DNA from: Gemmatimonadaceae bacterium
Lineage (GTDB): Bacteria > Gemmatimonadota > Gemmatimonadetes > Gemmatimonadales > Gemmatimonadaceae
Reading direction: 5' to 3'
Assembly: GCA_037721215.1 (NCBI GenBank)
Contig: JBBJNV010000011.1
Span: 54,670-118,669, forward strand
Length of the DNA stretch: 64,000 bases
Shown here: one piece after another, positions 43,221 through 52,761 of the stretch
How the letters are laid out: each line of letters opens with the position of its first letter
How positions within the stretch are numbered: position 1 is the first letter of the stretch
Notes under the pieces: model-generated
Told to the model about the DNA's origin: nothing
Database searches by the model: none
Seen by the model: the letters and a program-made list of their open reading frames with translations, nothing else
Program-made: the position numbers and the translations under genes

Positions 43221-45638
43221 TCAACAGGTCGTTGTAAAAGTATTCGGCAGAGTAACTATCACAACCCCGCCCCTGGTCGAGCCGACGAGCACAATCTGGC
43301 CCGTCGAGGGACGAAGCGCTGCTTTGATTGGACCAATGATCGGCTCGCGGATGGGAACGCTTCCAACCCGCTTGTAGCAGTAGCTGTCAAAAATCTCGAT
43401 CACCGGCTCGGCCGACGCTGCGAAGGCCAGTCGTGTGGAGAGTGGAAAGGAATTCGGACCGCTGTTGAGCGGATGAAAATCAAGACCGGCATTGCTCTGA
43501 GTGGTTCCGAAGATTCCCTGCAGCCGCAGTGCCGGATTGAGAAGATAGGTCGAGTCGGCCCTGATTCCCGAGAGTGAGCCATCGAAATTCGTGGCGACAC
43601 CCTGCACCTTGGCAAAGGTATTGGCGATGAAGTCCCCCACATCGAACGAGGGCGAAATTCCCCGATCGATCGCTGGAACTGGAAGTTTACCGATGCTTCC
43701 ATCGGAGAATACCATCGTCGAGTCGAAGCCGCGGTTGGCATCGTAGGTCATCGCTCGTGCGCCTCCTGCCGCGCCTCCTTCACCAAATACCGAGCGCCGG
43801 AAGTTCCCGGAGTTTCGGACGAAAGTGGTATCACGGAAGCCGATCTCGCGAGCCCGTACAACAACCGAATAGTTGGATTTCCGGCCGTTCGAAGATGTGA
43901 CCTCCTGCATGTAGGGGACCAGCGCCGTTACGTCGCCGCCGTTGGCGTCATATCGGAGGATTTCAAGAGTGTCCGAGCTGTTCAGCCCTTGTCCCATCGC
44001 CTGTTCAAAAAAGAAGTGCGAGGAACTCCTGCTGAGGTTCTCCCAGCGCAGAGTGCCATTCCTGCTCTCGAAGGGAGTGCTCTGGCCTGGAGTAGGCGTG
44101 GTGGAGTACGTGACGATGATATCACCGCACGCCGTCCCGCCGCCGTTGCAGGTCGCTGCAACGAACTGAGGACGATCGCTGAAGTCATATTTGGTGCGCT
44201 GCTGAATTAGCAGGCCTGCGTTTGTCCGTGTTGATGTGACAGTGAACGCAACGATATTTGGCAATGCGTACCTGAACACTTCGCGGCCGCTGCTCCCTGC
44301 ATTCAGATTCACGTAGCTGAGGTCGGTGCCGCCGGAATTGGCGACAATCAGTGTATCGCCCATGACATCATTGTGGTCACGCGGCCATGCCGTCAATCCC
44401 CACGGCCGCGAGCCCACCACGATGGGTGATTTGAACGACGAGTCGGCGAGACTGAACACTTCAAGCTGATTCCTCGTGATATTGGTGAGGTAAAGCCGGT
44501 CCGTGCGTGAGTGATAGAGTGCGTCAGCCGCCAAGCCGCCGCTTGGCAGCGGCCGCGTGGAGCCAGCGACAACCATCACTGTATCGATGCGGTCCATGCC
44601 ACCGGGCAGCTTGGCGTACGCGCGGGTTCCGTTTGAGTTCCTTGCGAAGGCCTGGATATACACCGTCGTTGGGAACGTGGAGTACGGAAGACGGAGCTCG
44701 AAGGTCTTGAGCTGGGACGTGATGCTTCCATTCGAGACGATGGAATCTTTCGCGTCAATCGCTCCGCCGATTGTTCGGCGCACCTCGCAGCCGAGCGTGG
44801 TGATGCCTGTCTGATCGGTGGCTTCGACGTGCAGAGTGTCGCCCACTTCGATGCGTGGTGAGTGGCTGAACGTCACTACCGGAGTCGAGCTGATCGCCGA
44901 GAGTGGCTGGATGTTGAGGACAATCGCCGGGCCCACCGTTCGTTGGCCGAGTGAATCGATGACGAAGGGAGAAATGGTGAGGGGCCCGAGGGGCGCGCTA
45001 GCCGGAATCGCAACGGTATCGATAACGTTCACGGAATCGCGGAGCGGGCTGGAGTATGCGGTAGAATCGGCGATCACCAGGCCGCCGGTGGTGCGGAAGC
45101 CCACGGCCCTCACCTTGACCGCTGACCGGGCCGAGAGCGAGATGATAATCGATTTGCCAACCACGGCGGTGGTGCCACTCGCCGGACTGGTGATGCGCAC
45201 CTCTGCCGGCGGGACGTTGCCGACTGTCAGCTGAAGCGAATCGACCCTCGATTTGTTCGATGCTCCGTCGATTGCCGATGCAAGCACCATTACCGGCGTA
45301 CCCGGCGCGATGCTTCGCGGCACCGAGAGATTGAAAGGGATGGAAGTTTCCGTGACCGCGCTTGTAAACGTAGTATCAAACTGGAATGTCAAACCACCGC
45401 TTACCATCACCTTTACCGACTTGATGCCCAGGTTGTCCTTCACATCCACCTGGAATGTGATCACCGTATCTGGCGCGGACCCGCCTTTGGACAAATTGAC
45501 CGCGGGCGGTGACTTGTCTCCGAAGGTGTTGCCGCCAGACGACAATGAATCCGAACAGGCACCAGCGGCCACGATTGAAGCGGCGGCGAGGATCGCCCGG
45601 GCGTGAGACGGGCGCATGAGGATCATATTGAGAGTCAT
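43221..45638 (-). CDS. large beta-propeller lipoprotein linked to the pilus cluster
   Basis: 805 residues. A signal with lipobox AAGAC (about residue 28, MRPSHARAILAAASIVAAGAC) leads to Ig-like/beta-sandwich repeats (TVITFQVDVKDNLGIKSVKV; AEVRITSPASGTTAVVGKS). A C-terminal YVTN-type beta-propeller region follows (YLTNITRNQLEVFSLADSS; GDTLIVANSGGTDLSYVNLN). It is probably anchored in the outer membrane and exposed. It starts 4 bases after pilQ in the same direction, so it is likely a cluster member with an adhesive or assembly role. The role is inferred from position only. An internal Met at 45617 may be the real start. Confidence 0.7.
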   Translation of the reverse strand: MTLNMILMRPSHARAILAAASIVAAGACSDSLSSGGNTFGDKSPPAVNLSKGGSAPDTVITFQVDVKDNLGIKSVKVMVSGGLTFQFDTTFTSAVTETSIPFNLSVPRSIAPGTPVMVLASAIDGASNKSRVDSLQLTVGNVPPAEVRITSPASGTTAVVGKSIIISLSARSAVKVRAVGFRTTGGLVIADSTAYSSPLRDSVNVIDTVAIPASAPLGPLTISPFVIDSLGQRTVGPAIVLNIQPLSAISSTPVVTFSHSPRIEVGDTLHVEATDQTGITTLGCEVRRTIGGAIDAKDSIVSNGSITSQLKTFELRLPYSTFPTTVYIQAFARNSNGTRAYAKLPGGMDRIDTVMVVAGSTRPLPSGGLAADALYHSRTDRLYLTNITRNQLEVFSLADSSFKSPIVVGSRPWGLTAWPRDHNDVMGDTLIVANSGGTDLSYVNLNAGSSGREVFRYALPNIVAFTVTSTRTNAGLLIQQRTKYDFSDRPQFVAATCNGGGTACGDIIVTYSTTPTPGQSTPFESRNGTLRWENLSRSSSHFFFEQAMGQGLNSSDTLEILRYDANGGDVTALVPYMQEVTSSNGRKSNYSVVVRAREIGFRDTTFVRNSGNFRRSVFGEGGAAGGARAMTYDANRGFDSTMVFSDGSIGKLPVPAIDRGISPSFDVGDFIANTFAKVQGVATNFDGSLSGIRADSTYLLNPALRLQGIFGTTQSNAGLDFHPLNSGPNSFPLSTRLAFAASAEPVIEIFDSYCYKRVGSVPIREPIIGPIKAALRPSTGQIVLVGSTRGGVVIVTLPNTFTTTC

Positions 45639-45641
45639 GTT

Positions 45642-47675
45642 CTACTGTCTGTTGCCGGGAGCCGTGCGAGGCGAGAGCGTACGCTCTCCCTCGTCGATGA
45701 TGTGCGGGGTAACGAGTATCAACAGGTCGCGCTTCTGCTCCGACGTGCGAGTAGTGCCGAATAACCTTCCGATTATGGGAAGATCCACGAGCAGCGGTAT
45801 TCCAGATTTCGAGCTGGTCACCTGTGTGACGGTCAGACCTCCGATTACGGCTGTCTCGCCGTCGCCGACAAGAAGCTGATTGTCCGCGCGTTGTTTCCCG
45901 AAGATGAACCCGACGTCGGACGATGCCAGCTGCGCGTCGGAGTTCTCGGCATGAAGCTTCAGGAAAATCTGGCGGTTATTCGTGATGTGCGGCGTCACGC
46001 TCAAAATGATGCCGACTTCTTTCAGCTGCACAGTGGCGCGAGGCACTTGATTGTTATTCTGACCGCCCTGTTGACCGCCTTGTGTACCTACATCCAGCAC
46101 GCGAATCGGGATTTCCTGGCCGACGAGAATCTCGGCTTTCCGGTTGTCGAGGGTGACGATGCTCGGCTCTGCCTGAAGATCCGCCAGTCTCACTTCCTGA
46201 AGCGCATCCAGGAACGTCGTGAGTTGGAACTTGCCTAGTGCGGCCGAAAAGATGAGGCGTAGCGCCGGGTTTACGACTCGGGCGTTGGCGTTCGCTAGAG
46301 CGGAGAGTGCATTTCCGCCAAGCAGCACTCGGTCGCCGGTGACGGGACTGCCGCCGCCAAAGGAGTCAGGAACGCCATCTCCGTTGGTGTCGACGGGTTT
46401 GGTGGTGGTGGGATCGACACGCTGAACGAGCTGGCTGAAGAACTGATCGTTGCCCGTACCGAAATCGTAGGAAAGACCGAGCTCCTCGATATCAGTGCGG
46501 TTGACAAAGATGATCTTCGCTTTGATCGCGACCTGCGGCGTACGGACGTCGAGATTGCGCACATATGAGAGAAGGTCCGCCATCCGTGATGGCGTCTCAG
46601 TGATGAGAAGCGTGTTGGTGGCAGTATCCGCGGCGACCGCACCACGTGCAAAGCAGCTGGTTCTGGTGTTCTGCTGAGCCTCGGGCACTCCGCCGGGCGC
46701 ACATTCTCGCGCCAACAGGCCGCTGAGAGTCTGAACGAGTGAGGCGGCGCTTGCGTAATTGACAGCGACAAGCTGAGTCGTCAAAGGCTCCGATGCCTGC
46801 TTTGCCGCAATGTTGCGATAGCTGTCGACAGTGACGATGCCCGACAGCGCATCCTCCGCCGCCGCCAGTCCCTGCGCCTGCAGGATTGCGCGAAGCGCTA
46901 CATCCCACGGCTGATTCTTGATCTCTGCAGTGATCGAGCCTGCGACTTCCCTGCCGACTACGATCGTGCGGCCAGAGAAGGCGGCAAACGCGGCGATGAC
47001 ATCGCCGATGTCGGCGTCCTGATATGTCACGGTGATTCGGGGCTGCTCGGAGATCACCGCCGGCGGTGACATCCGATGCGAGCCGGGCTCGGGAGTGCTG
47101 GTTCGCGCACTGCGATCAGAAGGCTGTTCGCGACTGATGTTCGCGTCCGGCGTTACCGATGCGGCCAGCGCAGCCACCGCGCCGGCTGAATTCGAGACGG
47201 CATAGCGAGCGGCCATCTCCGGTGACGAATGCCAGGCACTGAATGACGCAGCGCCGCCCGAAACCGAGACGTGAACCTGTCCATCCTTGCGGACGACTTC
47301 GTACTGATGCGCGGCGGTCATTTCGATGACTACCCGTACAACGTTTGGCTTGAACTGAGCAGCCCTTACATTGACGACACCACCCCGGGCAAGCCGGTCG
47401 TAGCGCGGTGCCATGCTCAGCGTTGCACCCTTGAGATCGACGACGACGCGATGCGGCGACTCAAGGGCGAAGTCCTCGACCTCGACCGAGGCATCGACGC
47501 CGATGACAATCTCGGCGCGACCTGCCGAGGGTACGACACTTACCGATCGCACTGTCGGACCCCTGGGGTCTGCATGGCTTGCGGCCAGCATTCGCGCGCC
47601 TGTTGCAGCCGCCTGCAGACTTCCGGCTGCGGGGATAAACGCGAGAGCGGCGCAAGCCGCGAGAAACTGCCTCAT
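45642..47675 (-). CDS. pilQ: type IV pilus secretin
   Basis: 677 residues. Signal peptide, then an N-terminal AMIN-like domain (VEDFALESPHRVVVDLKGA, about residues 55-140), an STN/N0-like domain (VTYQDADIGDVIAAFAAFSG) and the secretin barrel (DRVLLGGNALSALANANARV, VPRATVQLKEVGIILSVTPH, VDLPIIGRLFG). It forms the outer-membrane channel for pilus passage. Length is close to PilQ of other species. It overlaps pilP by 4 bases. Confidence 0.93.
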   Translation of the reverse strand: MRQFLAACAALAFIPAAGSLQAAATGARMLAASHADPRGPTVRSVSVVPSAGRAEIVIGVDASVEVEDFALESPHRVVVDLKGATLSMAPRYDRLARGGVVNVRAAQFKPNVVRVVIEMTAAHQYEVVRKDGQVHVSVSGGAASFSAWHSSPEMAARYAVSNSAGAVAALAASVTPDANISREQPSDRSARTSTPEPGSHRMSPPAVISEQPRITVTYQDADIGDVIAAFAAFSGRTIVVGREVAGSITAEIKNQPWDVALRAILQAQGLAAAEDALSGIVTVDSYRNIAAKQASEPLTTQLVAVNYASAASLVQTLSGLLARECAPGGVPEAQQNTRTSCFARGAVAADTATNTLLITETPSRMADLLSYVRNLDVRTPQVAIKAKIIFVNRTDIEELGLSYDFGTGNDQFFSQLVQRVDPTTTKPVDTNGDGVPDSFGGGSPVTGDRVLLGGNALSALANANARVVNPALRLIFSAALGKFQLTTFLDALQEVRLADLQAEPSIVTLDNRKAEILVGQEIPIRVLDVGTQGGQQGGQNNNQVPRATVQLKEVGIILSVTPHITNNRQIFLKLHAENSDAQLASSDVGFIFGKQRADNQLLVGDGETAVIGGLTVTQVTSSKSGIPLLVDLPIIGRLFGTTRTSEQKRDLLILVTPHIIDEGERTLSPRTAPGNRQ

Positions 47676-48247
47676 TGAGTCCTCACTTTGGTTGAATCAT
47701 TCATTGCCAGCGATTCCTGCCGGCTGAAACCAAACTCCTCGATTCCAAACACCACGTTCTTCTCGTTGATGGCAACAACGCGCATGCGGCCAATCTCCTG
47801 GCCCACTTTTACGCGATACTGTTCCTTCGTGCTCAGATCGCGGAGAACCGCGACCGAGTTTCTACCGGTGGCGTCGAACGCAATCGCCACCAGCTTCAGG
47901 TCCGCAAGCAGCGGACGCAATTCTTCGGTGTTCAGCAGCGACACAAACGGGTCGCGGCGGCCACGACCGGGGTAGTTGTATGTCTCCCGGTTGATGACCA
48001 GATCGCGGGCGCTGTCGCGTGCAGCCGCTGCAACGGCCGGTGTTGCAGTTGTGGTTGGTGCTCCATTTGCCGGCGAAGTCGAGGTTCCAGGCACGCGGGC
48101 GACAGGCGCGCCACGATTGGAACTGGTGGACGACACCTGCACCACGCGGGGAGGCGTCGGCTTTTGCGCTCTCGCTACAAAAGCGAATGCCGCTCCCGCC
48201 AGAACAACGGCCGCGCAGCTGATCGCAATACTCCGATTCAATGTCAT
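47672..48247 (-). CDS. pilP: type IV pilus assembly protein PilP
   Basis: 191 residues. An N-terminal membrane anchor (SIAISCAAVVLAGAAFAFVA) is followed by a Thr/Pro/Ala-rich linker. The compact PilP beta domain comes last (YPGRGRRDPFVSLLNTEEL, LKLVAIAFDATGRNSVAVLR, YRVKVGQEIGRMRVVAIN). It links PilMNO to the PilQ secretin. The order pilM-N-O-P-Q with overlaps supports the call. Confidence 0.85.
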   Translation of the reverse strand: MTLNRSIAISCAAVVLAGAAFAFVARAQKPTPPRVVQVSSTSSNRGAPVARVPGTSTSPANGAPTTTATPAVAAAARDSARDLVINRETYNYPGRGRRDPFVSLLNTEELRPLLADLKLVAIAFDATGRNSVAVLRDLSTKEQYRVKVGQEIGRMRVVAINEKNVVFGIEEFGFSRQESLAMNDSTKVRTQ

Positions 48248-48873
48248 CAGTTCTTCTCCTCGACAGCCTGCGCTTCCGCCAGAGTGGGGACATGCGCGAT
48301 GTAGGTCTGGATCTGGAAGTCAGTCGCGAGCATCGACTCTCCATCCCTGCTCCGTGATTTTTTCTTCTCGGCTACGGGAACGTGCTTGAGATTGAGTGCC
48401 ACCGGCGCGACGATCCGATTAAGCGAGCCGACGTTGGCCAGAAAACCGGCGACGTTGTGGTAACCTCCTTTGACCGACACCTTGTATCTATAGGTATCGA
48501 ACTGCTCCCCAACCAGAACGGGCATCGGCTCAACTGATGCGAGGTCGAGACCCACTCGGCGAGCGGCAGTAGACACATTTTCCAGGAGCGCAGGAACTTC
48601 ATTTGTGGTTGGAACCAGCTGGCGCATCACCTTGAGGCTCGCGTCATACTCGACTGCCTGCTGTTGCAGTCGCGCAATGCTGCCGTTGGCGACGTCGGCT
48701 TTCGCCTGAGCGTTTTTCTTGTCGAGAACTTCGACATGCTGCTGAATCGCGGCGAGTTGCTCGCGCTTCGGTATGTAGAGGAAGTACGCGTACGCTGCGG
48801 CAATTACGATTGCAACCACCGTAACTGAGATGAGCGACTGTTCCCGCCGGGAAAGATTTGCCCCGATTGCCAT
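48247..48873 (-). CDS. pilO: type IV pilus assembly protein PilO
   Basis: 208 residues, with one N-terminal membrane helix (SVTVVAIVIAAAYAYFLYIP) and a coiled coil (LAAIQQHVEVLDKKNAQAK). A ferredoxin-like periplasmic domain follows (VEPMPVLVGEQFDTYRYKV, GYHNVAGFLANVGSLNRIV). PilO dimerises with PilN in the alignment complex. Stop and pilP start share one base, as is usual in this operon. Confidence 0.85.
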   Translation of the reverse strand: MAIGANLSRREQSLISVTVVAIVIAAAYAYFLYIPKREQLAAIQQHVEVLDKKNAQAKADVANGSIARLQQQAVEYDASLKVMRQLVPTTNEVPALLENVSTAARRVGLDLASVEPMPVLVGEQFDTYRYKVSVKGGYHNVAGFLANVGSLNRIVAPVALNLKHVPVAEKKKSRSRDGESMLATDFQIQTYIAHVPTLAEAQAVEEKN

Positions 48874-48874
48874 G

Positions 48875-49651
48875 TTAGTTACCTCCTGGTGACATCGCGA
48901 CGGTTTTCAGCAGGAACGGCGGCGCTTTCTGCGACTCAGCTTCCAGGTGAAACTCGGTCACTTCTTTACCCTCGAAGAGCACCATATTCGAACGGGTGAG
49001 CTGCACGTTCTGAATGAACGGTGACGCTTCGAGGGTTTTCATGAAAAGCGTCAGCGCCTGGATGTCGACCGTGTGACCCACAACGCGAAACTTTGTTGAC
49101 CGGGACGCGGCGGCCAGAACGGAATCGGCGCGCGCCTTCCTGGCCGGTGCTTCCTGTTCACTGGCTTTGTCCCCGCTTTCCGCCGCAAGCTTCACTGCTT
49201 TCTGGGCACTATCGGAGGCTGCAGAGCTCGGTGGTGCACTCGTCTGAGTGATCACCGTCAGCCAGGTGTACTGCGGCAGCGCATTGCTGATCTCTTCGAG
49301 CAAGTGGGGCCAGAGATATCGGCTGTCGTCGATTGACCGTATGATCGCCACCTGGTGATAAAGCGAATCCCGGGTTGCCTCGGCCTTGGCTTTTGTGGCG
49401 AGTACGACGTTGTATCTTGTCGAGTCCTCTACTGCACGGACCTCGCGTTCCACCAGTGAACGCTCGCGCGTGGCCTGGCCAAGATAGAGAAACCCGATAG
49501 CGAGCACGACTGTGCTCAAGGTACCCACGGCAGAGAGGAGGAACTTGTCCTTGATGCCAGCCGTTACCGACGACAGAGTGGAACCAATGTCGAAGCCCGC
49601 GCGCCCCTGTGACTTCGCACTCGAACCAGGGAGGAGATTTACCTGTATCAT
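48875..49651 (-). CDS. pilN: type IV pilus assembly protein PilN
   Basis: 258 residues. It begins MIQVNLLPGSSAKSQGR, and the NLLP motif is the PilM-binding peptide of PilN. One membrane helix (KFLLSAVGTLSTVVLAIGFLY) and a periplasmic coiled coil plus ferredoxin-like part follow. An Ala/Glu/Lys-rich loop (QKAVKLAAESGDKASEQEAP) is an insertion compared with typical PilN, which is about 190-230 residues. Confidence 0.88.
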   Translation of the reverse strand: MIQVNLLPGSSAKSQGRAGFDIGSTLSSVTAGIKDKFLLSAVGTLSTVVLAIGFLYLGQATRERSLVEREVRAVEDSTRYNVVLATKAKAEATRDSLYHQVAIIRSIDDSRYLWPHLLEEISNALPQYTWLTVITQTSAPPSSAASDSAQKAVKLAAESGDKASEQEAPARKARADSVLAAASRSTKFRVVGHTVDIQALTLFMKTLEASPFIQNVQLTRSNMVLFEGKEVTEFHLEAESQKAPPFLLKTVAMSPGGN

Positions 49652-49672
49652 TTCAGATTTCCGTGAGGCCGC

Positions 49673-50704
49673 TTACTGGCGGAGAGCGAGGCCGATGGGG
49701 AGCATGAGGAGCGGCGCGATATCGTCGGTCACGAACGAATCGAGTGCTCCATCGCGAATGTTCAGCCGCGCGAGCGGATTGGCGTGTTCCACCGGCATCT
49801 TGATACGGGCAGCGAGAATGTCGGACAGTCCCGGTGTTCCCGATCCTCCGCCACAGACATATGCTGCCCGCAGCTGCGCCGTATTTCTCGAGCCGGAGAG
49901 AGAAGCTGCCGCCCGTTCGACGCCAACGGCAATTTCGTCTGTCCGCGTCTCGAGCACCGCGTCCAGCTGGGGTGAGCGATCGTAGCCGCGGATGAGATTC
50001 TCCGCATCGCGAGCAGTCACGCCGTGCTGCCGCTGCAGGTCCTCAATGAAACGCCGGGTTCCGAGTGGCAGATCCCGTGTGAGGATTGGAACCCCGTTAT
50101 CCATGATATTTACGTTCGTGATTTCATGGCCGATATTCACCAGCGCGACAATGCCCTTCATGGCGTCGGGATAGCTAACCTCGAACGCGTTGTGAAGCGC
50201 GAACGCATCGACGTCGACGATGGTGGCTGTGACGCCGGCGTCAGCAAGCAAACGCAGCTTCGCATCGACCAGGTCACGTTTTGCGGCAACAAGAAGCACG
50301 CTCATTTCAGCAGCGCTTCGCTCGGAGTCGAGGATCTCGAAGTCAAGCTCCACTGAGCCGACGTCGGGGACATGCTGTTCAGCTTCCCATCGAATCAGCT
50401 CGCGCGCCTGCTTTGCCGTGACACGTTCCGTCTGAATCTTCTTGACGATCACGTCGCGTCCGCCAACTGCAGTCACGATGCGTTTTGATTTGACCTCCGC
50501 GGCAGTCAGCGATGCGCGAATGGCATCGGTCACCATCTCGGGATCCATTACCTCTCCTTCGACGATGGCGTCCGGTTGAATGCGCGTGATGGCGACCTTC
50601 ACCAACTCGGGTGCTCCCTTGCCATGATCGATGACTGCGACCTTGATGAGGCCGGAGCCGATGTCGAGTCCTACTGTCGTTTTCCTGCGGCCGAAAAGCG
50701 CCAT
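49673..50704 (-). CDS. pilM: type IV pilus assembly protein PilM (actin-like ATPase)
   Basis: 343 residues from MALFGRRKTTVGLDIGSG; the frame extends 15 codons upstream, but this start matches the family. Actin/FtsA-fold motifs: phosphate 1 TVGLDIGSGLIKVAVIDHG and phosphate 2 IVALVNIGHEITNVNIMD. A conserved segment AYVCGGGSGTPGLSDILAARIKMP follows. It binds the PilN cytoplasmic tail and connects the pilus motor. It begins the pilMNOPQ order, 84 bases after the PilX-like gene. Confidence 0.92.
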   Translation of the reverse strand: MALFGRRKTTVGLDIGSGLIKVAVIDHGKGAPELVKVAITRIQPDAIVEGEVMDPEMVTDAIRASLTAAEVKSKRIVTAVGGRDVIVKKIQTERVTAKQARELIRWEAEQHVPDVGSVELDFEILDSERSAAEMSVLLVAAKRDLVDAKLRLLADAGVTATIVDVDAFALHNAFEVSYPDAMKGIVALVNIGHEITNVNIMDNGVPILTRDLPLGTRRFIEDLQRQHGVTARDAENLIRGYDRSPQLDAVLETRTDEIAVGVERAAASLSGSRNTAQLRAAYVCGGGSGTPGLSDILAARIKMPVEHANPLARLNIRDGALDSFVTDDIAPLLMLPIGLALRQ

Positions 50705-50787
50705 TGTTTCCTGTGGGTAGGGGACTGCTGCCAATTGCACGCCAGACACGATTCACATGGCGGCGAGGTAACAGCGGCGCATCACGG

Positions 50788-51231
50788 TCAATACAAAGCC
50801 GTCCACGACAGATTATCGATTGGCACGACCCGTTCGACGCCGAGCGAATCGCGCGTTGCACGCACGTTGATTCCGACGCGTCTGCGCAGTCGTATTGCGT
50901 CGGCCGCACCGCTCCTTGACTCGGCAACGATGAGAAACAGTGCGCTGTCGAGCTTCGTTATGAAGACGGTGCTCTCCATCAGATCGTCACGCGGCAGCCG
51001 GTATATGGACACATAACCGGCGGATGCGTCCGACATTGTGGCGGGGTTGAATGACGACACTGCACGACTGGCTGCAAGCTCAGCGTAGGCAAATATCTGC
51101 TGATCGAGAACCGACGATCTCGATGCGCGCGTCTCCTGGCCAGCAGCGAACAGAACACTTGTTATGAGCACTGCGATCAGAACAATCGCCGCAAGCGCAG
51201 CAGCGAGCGCAAAGCCCGGCTTGCGTGTCAT
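50788..51231 (-). CDS. PilX/GspK-like minor pilin-associated protein
   Basis: 147 residues. The N-terminal segment RKPGFALAAALAAIVLIAVLITSV resembles a prepilin leader with Gly-Phe cleavage site and hydrophobic stalk. It lacks Glu at position 5, as in GspK-type tip subunits. A globular alpha/beta head follows. It overlaps the PilW-like gene by 4 bases, consistent with a minor pilin set pilV-W-X that primes pilus assembly. Confidence 0.6.
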   Translation of the reverse strand: MTRKPGFALAAALAAIVLIAVLITSVLFAAGQETRASRSSVLDQQIFAYAELAASRAVSSFNPATMSDASAGYVSIYRLPRDDLMESTVFITKLDSALFLIVAESRSGAADAIRLRRRVGINVRATRDSLGVERVVPIDNLSWTALY

Positions 51232-52196
51232 CGGACTCTGTTCCTTGGGGAGACACTCACGATTGTCGAATCGCGATATGTCTTCTGCCTATCGCCGGTA
51301 AGGCTCACATCTTTCGCTGTTGAGCCGCGCAACACCACGTCGATGCGTGCGACCCCAACTCCTGCTGAACCCCGGGCTATCCCGACGCCGGTCGAATCGA
51401 GATAGCGAAACGACAGCCCGCTGGTGCCACTGCTTGAGTAGCCGTTGTAGGGCCCGCTCACTGGCTGCACTCCTGCGCAGACATATGGCGCCGATGTGGC
51501 ACATCGTCTATAGCCGAGATACCATCTGGAATCACCTGACCGGTATAGGCTGTATCGGACACGCCGGAGGAAGCGCACCGGTGCGCCCTTGCGTACAGCG
51601 AGCGTCGGCGAGGCGGAGAGTGTGACCGAGTATCCCTGCGCTAATGAGGCCGCATCTGCCTCGGTCGTGAACCCCATTGACGCCGGACACGACAAAGCGA
51701 GTGAGCGCGACGAAAAGGACACGATGCCAATCGATTCCCACCGACCGACGCTGTTCGAATTCGATGGCGCTCCAAACAGCATGGCTACATCTCCCGCTTC
51801 CGGCTCGGCAAGTATCGACGTGAGCGTGTTGCCATTCGCTATCTTCGACGGCGGCAGCCTCAGCGTCGCGCCTGACGGCGTATCGCACAGCACGGACGAT
51901 GCGATGACAGTGACCATTTCGATCGCGGAATCGGTCATCAGCGGGATTCCATACGAAGCTACTGCCGCGCTCCGGATATCCGACAAGAGGACATCGGCCG
52001 CGTCCCGCAGCTGGGCCCGCACGCCAAGCATCTCGGTGGCTGCGACATGGAACCGCTGCTGGCGAACAAGCGTTGCAATCACTGCTCCGCCCAGCAACCC
52101 CGCGATCGCCGTTGCCACGATCACTTCGATCAACGTAAACCCACGAGCTGAAGATGAACGCGCAGCGCTTAGCTCGTGACGGCGAGTCACTCGCAT
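51228..52196 (-). CDS. PilW-like minor pilin
   Basis: 322 residues with the prepilin motif RGFTLIEVIVATAIAGLLGG after a 20-residue leader; prepilin peptidase would cut Gly|Phe. The long head of beta strands has several Cys (SVLCDTPSGA, RRCATSAPYVCAG). Long minor pilins of this size with this N-terminus are usually PilW/PilJ-like. It overlaps the PilV-like gene by 10 bases. Confidence 0.75.
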   Translation of the reverse strand: MRVTRRHELSAARSSSARGFTLIEVIVATAIAGLLGGAVIATLVRQQRFHVAATEMLGVRAQLRDAADVLLSDIRSAAVASYGIPLMTDSAIEMVTVIASSVLCDTPSGATLRLPPSKIANGNTLTSILAEPEAGDVAMLFGAPSNSNSVGRWESIGIVSFSSRSLALSCPASMGFTTEADAASLAQGYSVTLSASPTLAVRKGAPVRFLRRVRYSLYRSGDSRWYLGYRRCATSAPYVCAGVQPVSGPYNGYSSSGTSGLSFRYLDSTGVGIARGSAGVGVARIDVVLRGSTAKDVSLTGDRQKTYRDSTIVSVSPRNRVR

Positions 52197-52561
52197 GGTC
52201 TACCCGATAGGAACCTGTCCGCGCGCGGGCCCAACGCAGTTTGCCTCGTTATCCGCTGATCCTGCTCGGCCGACCATCTGCTCTTTTCGACCGTCCACTC
52301 GGATCGCAAGCCACCCGCCTGTTCGGTGCCGCTGGCAGTGATCCCGCATCCGGAAGCGTGGAAGCGTTCGGACCGCGCGCCAGCAGTCGACGCGGCATTG
52401 GCTCGCTGATCACTCGATCCCATCTGTCGAACGATCGAGGCCGATGCTGCCGCCAATCCCAGAGCGCCGATGGTGAAGATCATCATCGCAATCAGAACTT
52501 CGATGAGAGTGACGCCGAAAGGGCAGCGAGCCTTGCGGCGCAATCCTGGCGGTCGTTGCAT
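52187..52561 (-). CDS. PilV-like minor pilin
   Basis: 124 residues from MQRPPGLRRKARCPFG. The prepilin motif is GVTLIEVLIAMMIFTIGALG, with Val rather than Phe or Met after the Gly, which may slow cleavage or methylation. Glu5 is present. A long reading frame continues upstream, but it contains no extra pilin-like sequence and crosses the terminator region. It forms a pilV-pilW-pilX-like set with the next two genes. The head is short (about 85 residues). Confidence 0.65.
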   Translation of the reverse strand: MQRPPGLRRKARCPFGVTLIEVLIAMMIFTIGALGLAAASASIVRQMGSSDQRANAASTAGARSERFHASGCGITASGTEQAGGLRSEWTVEKSRWSAEQDQRITRQTALGPRADRFLSGRPCE

Positions 52562-52656
52562 CCGCTGACGATACGCACCCGGCGCTGCTCTTCGTCCATC
52601 ATCTACAGCACGGGCGCATCGATTGATTGCAGCAGTAATGCACGTGGGGGGCTTAC

Positions 52657-52679
52657 AAAAAAAAACGGCCAGGCGGCCG
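52657..52679 (-). terminator. rho-independent terminator after pilA
   Basis: Minus strand: CGGCC-GCCT-GGCCG followed by nine T. It separates the highly expressed pilA from the minor pilin and pilMNOPQ genes. A longer perfect inverted repeat sits just ahead of it. Confidence 0.85.
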
Positions 52680-52707
52680 CCTCTTATCCCAACATCACCC
52701 GAGCCAA

Positions 52708-52734
52708 CTCGCGGCGGCACTGTGCCGCCGCGAG
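52708..52734 (-). repeat. perfect 13-bp inverted repeat between pilA and its terminator
   Basis: CTCGCGGCGGCAC-T-GTGCCGCCGCGAG, 28 bases after the pilA stop, with no U-run of its own. It would form a very stable hairpin in the pilA message, which may block 3'-end decay or slow RNA polymerase. A role as a protein-binding site is also possible. Confidence 0.6.
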
Positions 52735-52761
52735 CTGGTCAAGATCTCCCTGGCTCGTGGA

